From DATAAZ01 sp036259875 (GTDB lineage: Bacteria; Actinomycetota; Thermoleophilia; Gaiellales; Gaiellaceae), in contig DATAAZ010000024.1 of NCBI GenBank assembly GCA_036259875.1, positions 8,053 to 72,052 on the forward strand: a stretch of DNA of 64,000 bases, given 5' to 3'. The notes beneath the pieces were generated by a model that did not search any database, was not told the origin of the DNA, and saw only the letters and a list, made by a program, of their open reading frames with translations. Of this stretch, positions 50,870 to 59,519 are shown one piece after another. Each line of letters begins with the position of its first letter. Positions within the stretch are counted from its first letter, which is position 1. The position numbers and the translations under genes were made by a program.

Positions 50870-51466
50870 CTACAACGCTCGCGCGGGCGCTCCCAATCCC
50901 TCGGCGAGCGCCCGCGCCGCGCGCGCCCGGTGGCTGTGGCGCGCCTTCCAGCCGTCCCCCAGCTCGGCCACCGTCCTCGTCTCGCCGTCGGGCACGAACA
51001 CGTGGTCGTACCCGAAGCCGCCCGAGCCGCGTGCCTCGCGGGCGATCCGGCCAGAGAGCTCGCCGCGGGCGGCGACCTCCCCCCCGTCCGGCGTACGGCA
51101 GACGAGCTCGCAGACGTAGCGCGCGCGCCGCCCCTCGGCCTCGATGCCATCCAGCTCGGCGAGGAGCTTCGCGACGTTGTCGGGGTCGGACGCCCGATCG
51201 CCGGCGTAGCGCGCCGACCGAATCCCTGGCCCGCCGCCGAGCGCCTCCACCTCGAGCCCCGAGTCTTCACCCGCGACCCAGGCGTCGGGCGCATGCGCCC
51301 GCCCCAGCGCTGCCTTCGCGCGCGCGTTCTCGGCGAACGTCGCACCGGTCTCGTCCGGGAACGCGATACCGCTCAGGAGCTCGAAACTCCAGCCTGGAAG
51401 CGCGCGCTCGAGCTCCCTTGCCTTGTGCCGGTTGCCGGACGCGAGGAGGAGCTTCAGGCGGACCAC
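50870..51466 (-). CDS. rdgB: XTP/dITP pyrophosphatase (RdgB/HAM1 family)
   Basis: A 198-residue house-cleaning enzyme that hydrolyses XTP and (d)ITP. LLLASGNRHKARELERAL, DETGATFAENARAKAALG, GEDSGLEVEALGGGPGIRSARYAG, GSGGFGYDHVFVPDG and the final ARHSHRARA are in place. It overlaps the mgtC-like gene's end by 13 nt and follows it and rph, a common rph-rdgB pairing. It suits a cell that deaminates purines heavily. Confidence 0.95.
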   Translation of the reverse strand: MVRLKLLLASGNRHKARELERALPGWSFELLSGIAFPDETGATFAENARAKAALGRAHAPDAWVAGEDSGLEVEALGGGPGIRSARYAGDRASDPDNVAKLLAELDGIEAEGRRARYVCELVCRTPDGGEVAARGELSGRIAREARGSGGFGYDHVFVPDGETRTVAELGDGWKARHSHRARAARALAEGLGAPARAL

Positions 51467-52143
51467 CGCGCGGCGATCACGTCCTCGCGCACCGAGAGCT
51501 CCTCGACGAGGTCGCGCTCGCTCGTACCCATCGGCAGGTCGACCTGGAGGCGAAGGCGACGGCGATCTTCCTCGGCCTCGAACTCAAGGTTTCCGATCCG
51601 CACGCGGCGCATCTTCACGACGTCGACGATGGGCGTGACCGGCGTCGCGACCCCCAGCTCGAGCTCGAGGACGCCCGCCTCGCCGCCGAAGCGGTTGATG
51701 GCGCGCTCGATCCAGCGGAACGGGCCGAGCCCGACGATCACGATCGCCGTTCCGATCAGGGCGGCGGTGTAGAACCCGGCCCCCGCCGCCATGCCGATCG
51801 CGGCCGCGACCCAGAGCCCGGCGGCGGTCGTGAGGCCGCGCACGGAGAGCCCCTGGCGGAGGATCGCACCAGCGCCGAGGAAGCCGATCCCGGTGACGAT
51901 CTGCGCCGCGATCCGGGTCGGGTCGAGGACGGTCCCGCGCGAGCGATCGAAGACGAAGTCGCCCCACGCGTACGCGGACACGAGCGTGAAGAGCGCGGCG
52001 CCGACGCCGACGAGCATGTGCGTGCGTAGTCCCGCCGCGCGCTCGCGGAGCTCGCGCTCGAGGCCGATTGCTCCGGAAAGCGCCGCGGCGACGAGCAGGC
52101 GAAGGGCGACGTCGAGCGCGCCGATGTCCGGCGCTACGTCGAT
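51454..52143 (-). CDS. MgtC/SapB family membrane protein; no canonical start in frame
   Basis: A protein of about 229 residues: five hydrophobic segments with LLVAAALSGAIGLERELRERAAGLRTHMLVGVGAALFTLVSAY, the conserved RIAAQIVTGIGFLGAGAILRQG and GLTTAAGLWVAAAIGMAAG, then a C-terminal ACT-like domain. The frame has no ATG, GTG or TTG upstream of the first helix. A strong GGGAGG lies 10 nt before ATC 52143, which I use as the start; GTA 52137 overlaps the rph stop as GTAG. A downstream start would delete helix 1. Confidence 0.75.
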   Translation of the reverse strand: MDVAPDIGALDVALRLLVAAALSGAIGLERELRERAAGLRTHMLVGVGAALFTLVSAYAWGDFVFDRSRGTVLDPTRIAAQIVTGIGFLGAGAILRQGLSVRGLTTAAGLWVAAAIGMAAGAGFYTAALIGTAIVIVGLGPFRWIERAINRFGGEAGVLELELGVATPVTPIVDVVKMRRVRIGNLEFEAEEDRRRLRLQVDLPMGTSERDLVEELSVREDVIAARWSA

Positions 52144-52838
52144 GAGGCGATCGCCTCCCGCTGGGCCTGCGCGAGCTCGTCGATTCCCCGACGGGCGAGC
52201 GTGACGAGCTCGCCGAGCAGCTCCGTGCTGAACGGTTTGCGCTCCGCGGTTGCCTGGATATCGACGACGTCGCCGGCAGCGGTCATCACGACGTTCATGT
52301 CGACGTCGGCGGACGAGTCCTCGTCGTAGTCGAGGTCGAGGAGAGCTTCGCCCTCGACGATCCCGAGCGAGACCGCCGCGACCTGCTCGTCCGGATCCGG
52401 CAAGCCCCGCCGCTGCGCCGCGAGGGCGAGCGCGATCCACGCGCCGGTCACCGCCGCCGTCCGCGTCCCGCCGTCGGCCTGGATGACGTCACAGTCGAGC
52501 CAGACGGTCCGCTCGCCGAGCCGGCGAAGCTCGTATGCGACGCGGAGCGCGCGTCCGATTAGCCGCTGGATCTCGACCGTCCGGCCCTTCTGGCGCCCCT
52601 CGCTCGCCTCGCGGCGGATCCGCGTGCCGCCCGAGGCGGGGAGCATCCCGTACTCCGCGGTCAGCCAGCCCTGCCCGCGCCCCTCGAGCCAGCGCGGGAC
52701 GCCGTCCTCGACCGTCGCCGTGCAGAGGACGCGCGTCCGCCCGACCGAAATGAGCGCCGAGCCGTGCGCCTGCTCGACGAACCCAGGGAGGATCTCGACC
52801 TGCCGGAGCTCGTCCGGGCGCCGGCCCGTTCGCGTCAC
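52134..52838 (-). CDS. rph: ribonuclease PH
   Basis: A 234-residue phosphorolytic exoribonuclease that trims tRNA 3' ends. It begins VTRTGRRPDELRQVEILPGF, and has GWLTAEYGMLPASGGTRIRREASEGRQKGRTVEIQRLIGRALR (phosphate-binding Arg residues), DCDVIQADGGTRTAAVTGA, and LLDLDYDEDSSADVDMNVVMT. GTG 52838 overlaps the murI stop. The order murI-rph-rdgB is common in bacteria; mgtC is inserted here. Confidence 0.96.
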   Translation of the reverse strand: MTRTGRRPDELRQVEILPGFVEQAHGSALISVGRTRVLCTATVEDGVPRWLEGRGQGWLTAEYGMLPASGGTRIRREASEGRQKGRTVEIQRLIGRALRVAYELRRLGERTVWLDCDVIQADGGTRTAAVTGAWIALALAAQRRGLPDPDEQVAAVSLGIVEGEALLDLDYDEDSSADVDMNVVMTAAGDVVDIQATAERKPFSTELLGELVTLARRGIDELAQAQREAIASST

Positions 52839-53656
52839 GCGACTTCCGCGAGCCGTAGGGCCGTCGCCGACACCCGCTCGACGCGCGCGATCGGGAGCTG
52901 GAGGAACCGCTCGCCGAGCGCGGCGAACTCCTCGGGCGAGCCGGTCGTGAGGAACGTGCAGCTCCCGTCCCGGCCGGGAGCGTTCTCGATCCGCTTTCGC
53001 TGGAGCGTCTCCGCGACCTCGCACGCCGTCTCGTCGGCCGACGTCACGATCGTCGTCCCGCGGCCGAAGACCCGCTCGAAGACGGGCCGCACGAGCGGGT
53101 AGTGCGTGCACCCGAGGACGACCGTGTCGACCTCGGCTTGCTTCAGAGGTGCCGCGTAGGCGCGAATCGCCTCGACGAGGTCGCCGTTCGGGCCGCCCGC
53201 CTCGATCAGCGGGACGAGGCGCGGGCACGCGACGGAGATGACGGCGGCGCCCGCGTCGAGCGTGCGGATCAGCTCCGCGTAGCGGCCGCTTCGCACGGTC
53301 GCTTCGGTCGCGAGGACGCCGATCCGGCGATTCCGCGTCGCCTGGACGGCGGCATGCGCCTCGGGCGCGAGGACGCCGAGTACGGGAACCGCGAGTTGCT
53401 CCTGAAGGAGCGGCAGGGCGGCGGAGGTCGCGGCGTTGCACGCGGCAACGATCACCTTCACGCCCGCGCGCTCGAGGTACGCCGCGATCTCGAGAGCGAA
53501 GCGGCGAATCTCGTCCGCCGGCCGTGGGCCGTACGGGCAGCGGGCGCCGTCGCCGAGGTAGAGGAAGTCCTCGTTCGGCAGCGTGACGAGGCACTCGTGC
53601 AGAACCGTGAGGCCGCCCGCGCCGGAGTCGAAGATCCCGATCGGCCGCTCGTCCAC
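52835..53656 (-). CDS. murI: glutamate racemase
   Basis: A 273-residue cofactor-free racemase making D-glutamate for peptidoglycan. It has PIGIFDSGAGGLTVLHECLV, the first catalytic cysteine in ACNAATSAALP, VLGVLAPEAHAAVQ, and the second in VLGCTHYPLVRPVF. GTG 53656 gives the family start VDERPIGIFDSG. It is divergent from pabB across 224 bp (53657-53880) in which I see no gene or clear motif beyond a TAGCGT-like -10 near 53871. Confidence 0.95.
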   Translation of the reverse strand: MDERPIGIFDSGAGGLTVLHECLVTLPNEDFLYLGDGARCPYGPRPADEIRRFALEIAAYLERAGVKVIVAACNAATSAALPLLQEQLAVPVLGVLAPEAHAAVQATRNRRIGVLATEATVRSGRYAELIRTLDAGAAVISVACPRLVPLIEAGGPNGDLVEAIRAYAAPLKQAEVDTVVLGCTHYPLVRPVFERVFGRGTTIVTSADETACEVAETLQRKRIENAPGRDGSCTFLTTGSPEEFAALGERFLQLPIARVERVSATALRLAEVA

Positions 53657-53880
53657 CCGCGCCGATTGTACGAGGGGCCCAGGATCGCGAGCTGCGCGGC
53701 GGCCGGTGCCCCCGTGCGGGCAACGCTCAGTGCCCCGGCCCGCGACGGCGCGGCGCCGGAGCCGTCCCGCGCGCCCGCCAAGGCGCCTAACTCGTTGCCT
53801 GCGGGCGAGTCCGGGCTCTGGCTTGGTCGTGGCGAGCCAACACTCGGCGGCACTACCCGCCGGCGCACTAGCGTACGGCC

Positions 53881-54942
53881 GTGCTCGAGGTCTGGGACGC
53901 CAACGATCCGATCGGCGCGGTCGAGGCCTACCTCCGCGAGACCGGCTTCCTCGGCGGCCGGCCCGACGCCGTCGCGGATCTCTACCTCGGGTACCGGATC
54001 TCGGACCGCCTCCGCCGCGGCGCCCAGCCCCCGCCACCCGAGCCCTGCCCTCTCCCGCTGGCCGCCTGCCGGATCCGGCCGGCGGAGGAGCCCTCCACTC
54101 CCGGCGGGCCGTTCCGCGTCGGGCGCTGGGAGCGCACGTGGGAAGACCCCGGCTACGCGGCCGCGATCGGTGCCGTGCGCGCCGCAATCGGGCGCGGCGA
54201 CGTCTACCAGGTCAACCTCGTTCAGCACCTGAGTGCCGAGTTCGCGGGCGATCCGGCCGGGCTCGTGGAGGCACTCGCCCCGCTTGCCCCGCTCCACCCA
54301 CGCGCGCTCGCCGGCGAGGGGTGGGCGATCGTATCTGCGTCGCCCGAGCTGTTCCTCGCCCGGCGCGGCCGACGCGTGTGGACGATGCCGATCAAGGGAA
54401 CCCGGCCGCTCGGCGACGGCACCGACCTCCGCGAGGCGGAGAAGGACGCGGCCGAGCACGTCATGATCGTCGACCTCGAGCGAAACGACCTCTCGCGCGT
54501 CTGCGAGCCCGGCTCCGTCCGCTGGCCCGAGCTGATGGCCGAGCGCGCGCTCGCGGGGGTCGTCCACCTCGTCTCGACGGTTGAGGGCCGGCTCCGCGCG
54601 GGGGTCGGCCTCGCGGAGCTCCTTTGGGCCGTATTCCCCGGCGGCTCCGTCACCGGCGCACCGAAGATCTCCGCGCTCGACCACATCGCGGTACTCGAGC
54701 CGGTCGGCCGCGGCGCCTCGATGGGCGCGCTCGGGACGATCCGGCCGAACGGCGACCTCGACCTCGCGCTGACCATCCGGACGTTCGCGGTCGCCGACGG
54801 TCGAATCCACCTCTGGGTCGGCGGCGGAATCGTCTGGGATTCGGACCCGCGCGCCGAGATCGAGGAGTCGTGGGTGAAGGCGCGGCCGCTCCTCGCCGCG
54901 CTCGAAGCGCGCGTCGCCGCGAGCCCGCCGGTGCCAGCGTGA
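53881..54942 (+). CDS. pabB: aminodeoxychorismate synthase component I
   Basis: A 353-residue chorismate-binding enzyme. GRGDVYQVNLVQHLSAEF, MPIKGTRPLGDG (the catalytic Lys typical of PabB), HVMIVDLERNDLSRVCEPGSV, FPGGSVTGAPKI and the closing IVWDSDPRAEIEESWVKARP are intact. The N-terminal segment is shorter than in E. coli. Start GTG 53881. It is coupled to pabC (GTGA). With a GATase partner it makes 4-amino-4-deoxychorismate for folate; no pabA lies beside it. Confidence 0.92.
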   Translation: MLEVWDANDPIGAVEAYLRETGFLGGRPDAVADLYLGYRISDRLRRGAQPPPPEPCPLPLAACRIRPAEEPSTPGGPFRVGRWERTWEDPGYAAAIGAVRAAIGRGDVYQVNLVQHLSAEFAGDPAGLVEALAPLAPLHPRALAGEGWAIVSASPELFLARRGRRVWTMPIKGTRPLGDGTDLREAEKDAAEHVMIVDLERNDLSRVCEPGSVRWPELMAERALAGVVHLVSTVEGRLRAGVGLAELLWAVFPGGSVTGAPKISALDHIAVLEPVGRGASMGALGTIRPNGDLDLALTIRTFAVADGRIHLWVGGGIVWDSDPRAEIEESWVKARPLLAALEARVAASPPVPA

Positions 54943-55799
54943 GCCTCCTCGCGGTCGCCGTCCGCGGGCGCGGCGTCGTCGATCCCCACGAGCCCGTCCT
55001 GCACGCGGATGACGAGGCGCTCCTTCGCGGCCGCGCCGCGTTCGAGACGACACGCGTCTACGAGGGGCGCCCGTTCAAGTTCGCCGACCACCTCGCTCGC
55101 CTCGCCGGGTCGGCGGCCCGGATCGGCCTTCCCCCCGTCGATTTGGACGCGTGCGAGGAACTCGCCGAGTCCGCGCTCGCAGCCGCCCGGGCCGCCGAGG
55201 CGGTGCTGCGGATCTACTGGACAGCCGGGCGCGAAGGAACCGGGGAGCCGAGCGCGCTCGCGATCGTCTCGCCCGTCCCACCCGAACTCGAGGAGCGCCG
55301 CGCGAGGGGGATCCGAATCGTCTCGCTTCCGCTCGGTCTCGACGCGAACGCCCGCGTCGGCTCACCCTGGCTCCTCGGCGGCGTGAAGTCGACGAGCTAC
55401 GCCGTCAACATGGCCGCCGAGGAGGAGGCGCGCCGGCGCGGCGCCGATGACGCCGTCTTCGTCGCGAGCGACGGGACCGTTCTCGAGGGGCCGGTGACGA
55501 ACGTCTGGTGGCGGCGCGAGCGCGCGCTCTACACGCCCGCCCTCGAGCTCGGGATTCTCGCCGGCGTAACGCGCGCGACCCTGCTCGAGGAGGCGGCGGC
55601 GTGCGGCTACCGGGTACGTGAGGGCGCCTTTCCGCTCGGGCATCTGACGGCGAGCGAGGAGGCGTTCACTTCGTCGTCCGTCCGCGAGGTCATGCCCGTC
55701 GTCGAACTCGATGGCGAGCCGCTCGGAGGCGGAACGCCCGGTTCCGCCGCTCGCGAGCTGCAATCGGCGCTCCGGGCGCGGGCGGCCGGCCACAAGTAG
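54939..55799 (+). CDS. pabC: aminodeoxychorismate lyase / class IV aminotransferase
   Basis: A 286-residue fold-type IV PLP enzyme. LLRGRAAFETTRVYEGRPFKFADHLARL, the PLP Lys in GGVKSTSYAVNMAAEEEARRRGADDAVF, TVLEGPVTNVWW, GILAGVTRATLLEEA, and SSSVREVMPVVELDG are seen. Its position after pabB makes 4-amino-4-deoxychorismate lyase the most likely role, though branched-chain or D-amino-acid transamination cannot be excluded. GTG 54939 overlaps the pabB stop. Confidence 0.88.
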   Translation: MSLLAVAVRGRGVVDPHEPVLHADDEALLRGRAAFETTRVYEGRPFKFADHLARLAGSAARIGLPPVDLDACEELAESALAAARAAEAVLRIYWTAGREGTGEPSALAIVSPVPPELEERRARGIRIVSLPLGLDANARVGSPWLLGGVKSTSYAVNMAAEEEARRRGADDAVFVASDGTVLEGPVTNVWWRRERALYTPALELGILAGVTRATLLEEAAACGYRVREGAFPLGHLTASEEAFTSSSVREVMPVVELDGEPLGGGTPGSAARELQSALRARAAGHK

Positions 55800-55818
55800 C
55801 CTAGAGGCCGTGTCGAAG

Positions 55819-55911
55819 ATGACGTCCAGCGTCTCGACGGGTCGGTTCAGCTGGACGGCCGGGGAAGGGCCGCCCGTCCAGACGCTCCGCGCCGCCGAGG
55901 CCGCGCCTTAG
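55819..55911 (+). CDS. 30-codon ORF MTSSVSTGR..., upstream of the GATase gene
   Basis: ATG 55819 to TAG 55911. The product begins MTSSVSTGRFSWTAGEGP and ends AAEAAP. It is equal in length to the ORF at 49402-49494 and shares MTSSxSTGR, a Thr at 13, Gly at 15, Pro at 18, Thr at 22 and AA at 25-26. The stop lies 5 nt before the GATase ATG. An 8-bp hairpin (55851-55881: CTGGACGG with CCGTCCAG) falls inside the ORF. Leader-peptide attenuation is one reading. Confidence 0.4.
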   Translation: MTSSVSTGRFSWTAGEGPPVQTLRAAEAAP

Positions 55912-55916
55912 GAAAC

Positions 55917-56651
55917 ATGCGGATCCTCTCGATCATCCACGGCGAGAACGCGCGCTCGGCGATCTTCGGAGAGGCGGCGCGGGCGGCGAGGCACGAGCTC
56001 GACGAGCGAAGCTACGCGTTCGGCGAGCCGCCCCGCGACCCGGAGCGCTACGACGCCGTCATGGTCTTCGGCGGCGTCATGAACGTCCACGAGATCGACG
56101 GGCACCCGTGGCTCGGCGACGAGCAGCGCGCGCTCGCGCGGATTCTCGAGGCACGTGTGCCGGTCCTCGGCGTCTGCCTGGGGGGTCAGCTCCTCGCTTC
56201 CGTCGCCGGCGGTCGCGTGAGCCGCGCGCCGGTCCCGGAGATCGGCTGGACGCAAGTGGAGACGACGCCCGAGGCGGTCGACGACCCGCTCTTCGCCGAC
56301 CTGCCCCAGCGGTTCGAGGCCTACCAGTGGCACAGCTACCAGTTCGACCTGCCGCCGGACGCGACGCTCCTCGCGACGAACGCCGTCTGCGCGCAGGCCT
56401 TCCGGGTCGCCGACTTCGCGTGGGGAATCCAGTTCCATGCCGAGGTCACCCGCGAGATTGCGGATTCGTGGATCGGCCACTACGGCACCGACCCGGACGC
56501 CGTTCGCGTCGGGCTCGACCCCGTACGCGAGCGCCTTCGCCTCGAAGAGCGGATCGACCGCTGGAACGAGATCGGTAGGACGCTCGTCGGCGGGTTCCTC
56601 GCCGCCGCCGAGCAGCGCGCGGGCGTCGGCGCGCAGCGCGCGAGCGCGTGA
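55917..56651 (+). CDS. type 1 glutamine amidotransferase
   Basis: A 244-residue stand-alone GATase of the GMP-synthase-like kind. MRILSIIHGENARSAIF, VMVFGGVMNVHEIDGHPWL, the nucleophile loop VLGVCLGGQLLA (Cys), QWHSYQFDLP and FHAEVTREI (catalytic His and Glu) are complete. Its amine acceptor is unknown. ATG 55917 follows the 30-codon ORF by 5 nt, and its stop overlaps lutB (GTGA), so it may act with those genes or simply share the transcript. Confidence 0.85.
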   Translation: MRILSIIHGENARSAIFGEAARAARHELDERSYAFGEPPRDPERYDAVMVFGGVMNVHEIDGHPWLGDEQRALARILEARVPVLGVCLGGQLLASVAGGRVSRAPVPEIGWTQVETTPEAVDDPLFADLPQRFEAYQWHSYQFDLPPDATLLATNAVCAQAFRVADFAWGIQFHAEVTREIADSWIGHYGTDPDAVRVGLDPVRERLRLEERIDRWNEIGRTLVGGFLAAAEQRAGVGAQRASA

Positions 56652-58024
56652 ACCCGAGGCTCGCCCGACCGCCCGGCGACTTCCGCGCCGTCGCCGTCGG
56701 GAGGCTCGCGGACTCGCACACCCAGGCGGCGCTCGACGCCGCCACGGCGCGGCTGCTCGCGCACCGGACGGAGGCGTGGGAGGCGCTCGGCGACGTCGAG
56801 GCGCTCCGGGAGCGCGCCCGCGAGATCCGCACCCGGACGATCGCCGAGCTCGACCGCCATCTCGCCGACTTCGAGCGCGCCGTCCGGGCGCGCGGCGGGC
56901 ACGTGCACCGCTGCACGACGGGCGACGAGGCGCGCGACGTGGTGGTGGAGATCGCCCGGCGAACGGGCGCCCGAACGGCCGCGAAGTCGAAGTCGATGGT
57001 GACCGAGGAGCTCGCTCTGAACGACGCGCTCGAGGCGGCGGACGTCCAGGTGGTCGAGACGGATCTCGGCGAGTACATCCTTCAGCTCGCGGGCGAGCAC
57101 CCCGTCCACATCGTGGCCCCCGCGATCGAAAAGACGCGCGAGGAGATCGCGGCCCTCTTTTCGCAGGTGGAGGGCGCGCCGGTTTCGCCGGAGCTCGTCG
57201 ATCTCGCGCGGACCGCCCGGCGCCAGCTGCGCGAGGCGTTTGGAACCGCCGACCTCGGGATCACGGGGGCGAACTTCGCCGTTGCCGAGACCGGCTCCGT
57301 CTGCCTCGTCACGAACGAGGGGAACGGGCGCCTCGTGAGCTCGCTCCCGCGCGTGCATGTCGCGGTCATGGGCATGGAGCGCGTCGTCCCGACGCTCGCC
57401 GAGCTCGTCGTGCTGCTCAAGCTGCTCGCGCGGAGCGCGACCGGTCAGAAGCTGACGAGCTACACGACCCTGGTCACGGGCCCGCGCCGCGACGGCGAGC
57501 AGGACGGTCCTGACGAGCTCCACGTTGTCATTTTAGATAACGGGCGGACGGACATCCGCTCGGGGCGCTACCGCGAGATGCTGAATTGCATCCGCTGCGG
57601 CGCTTGCATCAACGTCTGCCCCGTCTACCGCAAGGCGGGCGGCGCCGCGTACGGCCCCGTTTACTCCGGCCCGATGGGCGCCGTGCTGGCGCCGCTCCTC
57701 GCCGGCCTCGAGCGGGCTCCCGACCTCCCGCACGCCTCCTCGCTCTGCGGCGCCTGCACGGCCGCCTGCCCCGTGAAGATCCCGCTCCACGAGCTCCTCC
57801 TCGAGCTGCGCCGAGACCGTGTCGAGGAGCGGATCGCCCCCTTCCCCGAGCGCGTCGCGTTCACACTCTGGTCGCTCGCCTGGTCGCGTCCGCTGTTCTA
57901 CCGTGTCTCGACCGGGCTCGCCCGCCTCGGCCGTCCGTTCGGCGGCCTTCTCGGGCCCGGCCGCGCATGGGCGGCCGGCCGCGCGCTGCCCCCACTCGCC
58001 CGGCGTCGCTACCGGAGCCGGTGA
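56648..58024 (+). CDS. lutB: LutB-like iron-sulfur lactate-utilization protein
   Basis: A 458-residue protein with an N-terminal LUD domain (SKSMVTEELALNDALEAADVQVVETDLGEYILQL, AETGSVCLVTNEGNGRL) and two [4Fe-4S] motifs, CIRCGACINVCPVYRK and CGACTAACPVKIPLHEL. In Bacillus LutABC oxidises L-lactate to pyruvate; LutB carries electrons. GTG 56648 overlaps the GATase stop and the stop overlaps lutC. LutA is not in the window. Confidence 0.92.
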   Translation: MNPRLARPPGDFRAVAVGRLADSHTQAALDAATARLLAHRTEAWEALGDVEALRERAREIRTRTIAELDRHLADFERAVRARGGHVHRCTTGDEARDVVVEIARRTGARTAAKSKSMVTEELALNDALEAADVQVVETDLGEYILQLAGEHPVHIVAPAIEKTREEIAALFSQVEGAPVSPELVDLARTARRQLREAFGTADLGITGANFAVAETGSVCLVTNEGNGRLVSSLPRVHVAVMGMERVVPTLAELVVLLKLLARSATGQKLTSYTTLVTGPRRDGEQDGPDELHVVILDNGRTDIRSGRYREMLNCIRCGACINVCPVYRKAGGAAYGPVYSGPMGAVLAPLLAGLERAPDLPHASSLCGACTAACPVKIPLHELLLELRRDRVEERIAPFPERVAFTLWSLAWSRPLFYRVSTGLARLGRPFGGLLGPGRAWAAGRALPPLARRRYRSR

Positions 58025-58401
58025 GCGAGCTCGTCGAGACGTTCGCCCGCAACGCCGAGGTTGCGGGGTTCACCGTCCATCGCGGCGACGTCCCGCAAAT
58101 CGAGGGCGCCGAGGTCTCCGAGGCCTCGTACGGGCTCGCCGACACGGGGAGCGTCGTCCTCGCCGCCTCGCCCCGCGAGCCCCGGGCGCGCTCGCTCCTT
58201 CCCGACGTCCATGTCTCCCTCCTCCGGGAGGATCGCATCCTCCCCGGGCTCGAGGCGCTCTTCGAGACGCTCGGCGGCAACCTCCCGAGCGCGCTCGCGA
58301 TCGTGAGCGGCCCGAGCCGGAGCGCCGACATCGAGCAGCGGCTCGTCGTCGGCGTCCACGGGCCGGGCGAGGTGCACGTGGTGCTCGTGGGCGCCGCCTA
58401 G
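58021..58401 (+). CDS. lutC: LutC-like LUD-domain protein (short)
   Basis: A 126-residue LUD-domain protein: VSELVETFARNAEVAGFTVHR, ASYGLADTGSVVLAASPREPRARSLLPDVHVSLLR, and AIVSGPSRSADIEQRLVVGVHGPGEVHVVLV, which is the LutC phosphate-loop-like ending. Typical LutC is 200 or more residues; the N-terminal third is missing here, yet GTG 58021 overlaps the lutB stop as in an intact operon, so it is a short natural form rather than a break. Confidence 0.85.
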   Translation: MSELVETFARNAEVAGFTVHRGDVPQIEGAEVSEASYGLADTGSVVLAASPREPRARSLLPDVHVSLLREDRILPGLEALFETLGGNLPSALAIVSGPSRSADIEQRLVVGVHGPGEVHVVLVGAA

Positions 58402-58405
58402 CTCG

Positions 58406-58807
58406 CTAGGCCCGCCGCTGGCCCGCCGCGAGGGAGCCGAGCACGACGCCGGCCACGACGAGCTGCGCCCACGCCGGGACGCCGCCGGCGCGGTGCCACC
58501 CGCGGAAGCGATGGCTGGGAAAGAGCTTCCGGCCGCCCGGCCTCGGGAGCCGGATACGGTGCTCTGCGTCGGGAGCCGCCGCGGCGGCGGCGCCGAGCGT
58601 CGCGGGGTCGAAGACGCCGCGCCGGACGGCGAGAAGCGCGAGCGCCCCGACGCCCGAGAGAAGCTCGAAGTGAAACGACGGGATGTCCTCGTGGGGCATC
58701 AAGTCGCCGAGCACGTGGACGACCGGGCCCACGGCGAGCGCGAGCGGCCGCGACCCGACCAGTGCTCCCGCGGCCCCCCCGGACGCGACGTGCAGCGTGA
58801 CGATCAC
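58406..58807 (-). CDS. small membrane protein of unknown function
   Basis: A 133-residue protein with hydrophobic segments at about 5-33, 45-61 and 112-128. HVASGGAAGALVGSRPLALAVGPVVHVLGDLMPHEDIPSFHFELLSG has a spacing of His, Asp and His (HVLGDLMPHED) reminiscent of metal-binding DUF457/YdjM-like membrane proteins, but I cannot assign it. ATG 58807 overlaps the hydrolase stop (ATGA). Confidence 0.6.
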   Translation of the reverse strand: MIVTLHVASGGAAGALVGSRPLALAVGPVVHVLGDLMPHEDIPSFHFELLSGVGALALLAVRRGVFDPATLGAAAAAAPDAEHRIRLPRPGGRKLFPSHRFRGWHRAGGVPAWAQLVVAGVVLGSLAAGQRRA

Positions 58808-59517
58808 GGCACCGCTTCGGCGAGGAACGAGACGAGCGCTGCGTTCAACTGATCCGGCCGCTCGAGCGGCGGCAAGTGGCCAGCGCCCGGGATCCGAACG
58901 AGCCGAGCGTGCGGAAGCGCGCGCGCCAGAGCCTCGGCCTCGGCGACGGGGATGAGCGCGTCGTCGTCGCCCGCGACAACGAGCGCCGGCACGTCGATCT
59001 CGCCGAGGAGCGGGGTCGCGTCCGCGCGATCGCGCATCGCCGCGAGCGCCGCGGCGAGGCGCTCCGATCCCTGCTCGAGCGCGATCTCGCGGGCCCGCGC
59101 GACCGTCTCCGGCGGCGGCGCCGGGCCGAAGAGCTTCGGCGCGAGCCGCTCCCAGAGCGCCGCGGCGCCGATGTCGCGGACGAGGTCGATGTTCTCGTCG
59201 CGCGCCCGCCGTCCCTCCTCGGTGTCCGGCCGAGCGCGGGTGTCGACCAGGGCGAGCGCGACGATGCGATCGCGGGCGCGGCGCCAGAGCTCGAACGAGA
59301 CGTAGCCGCCCATCGAGACGCCGACGGGAACGAGCGCGCCCTCGACGCTCCGGAGGACGTGGTCAGCCCAGGCCGCGAGCGACGGCTCCGCCTCCGGCCC
59401 CGGAAGGTCGGGCGCCACGACCGGCCAGCCGGCCTCCTCGAGCGCGCGCTTCGTCTCCGACCACATGCGGCAGTCGAGCGGGAAAGCATGCAGGAGCAAA
59501 ATCCGCGGGCGGGACAA
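58804..59517 (-). CDS. alpha/beta hydrolase
   Basis: A 237-residue alpha/beta-hydrolase: LLLHAFPLDCRMW (oxyanion loop), VPVGVSMGGYVSFELW (Ser nucleophile), VVAGDDDALIPVAEA (Asp) and IPGAGHLPPLERPD (His). The cap is helical (ENIDLVRDIGAAALWERLAPKLFG). It is like the MenH/BioH/lactonase group with no obvious substrate. TTG 59517 is the start; the opposite gene begins 3 nt away. Confidence 0.85.
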   Translation of the reverse strand: MSRPRILLLHAFPLDCRMWSETKRALEEAGWPVVAPDLPGPEAEPSLAAWADHVLRSVEGALVPVGVSMGGYVSFELWRRARDRIVALALVDTRARPDTEEGRRARDENIDLVRDIGAAALWERLAPKLFGPAPPPETVARAREIALEQGSERLAAALAAMRDRADATPLLGEIDVPALVVAGDDDALIPVAEAEALARALPHARLVRIPGAGHLPPLERPDQLNAALVSFLAEAVP

Positions 59518-59519
59518 CG

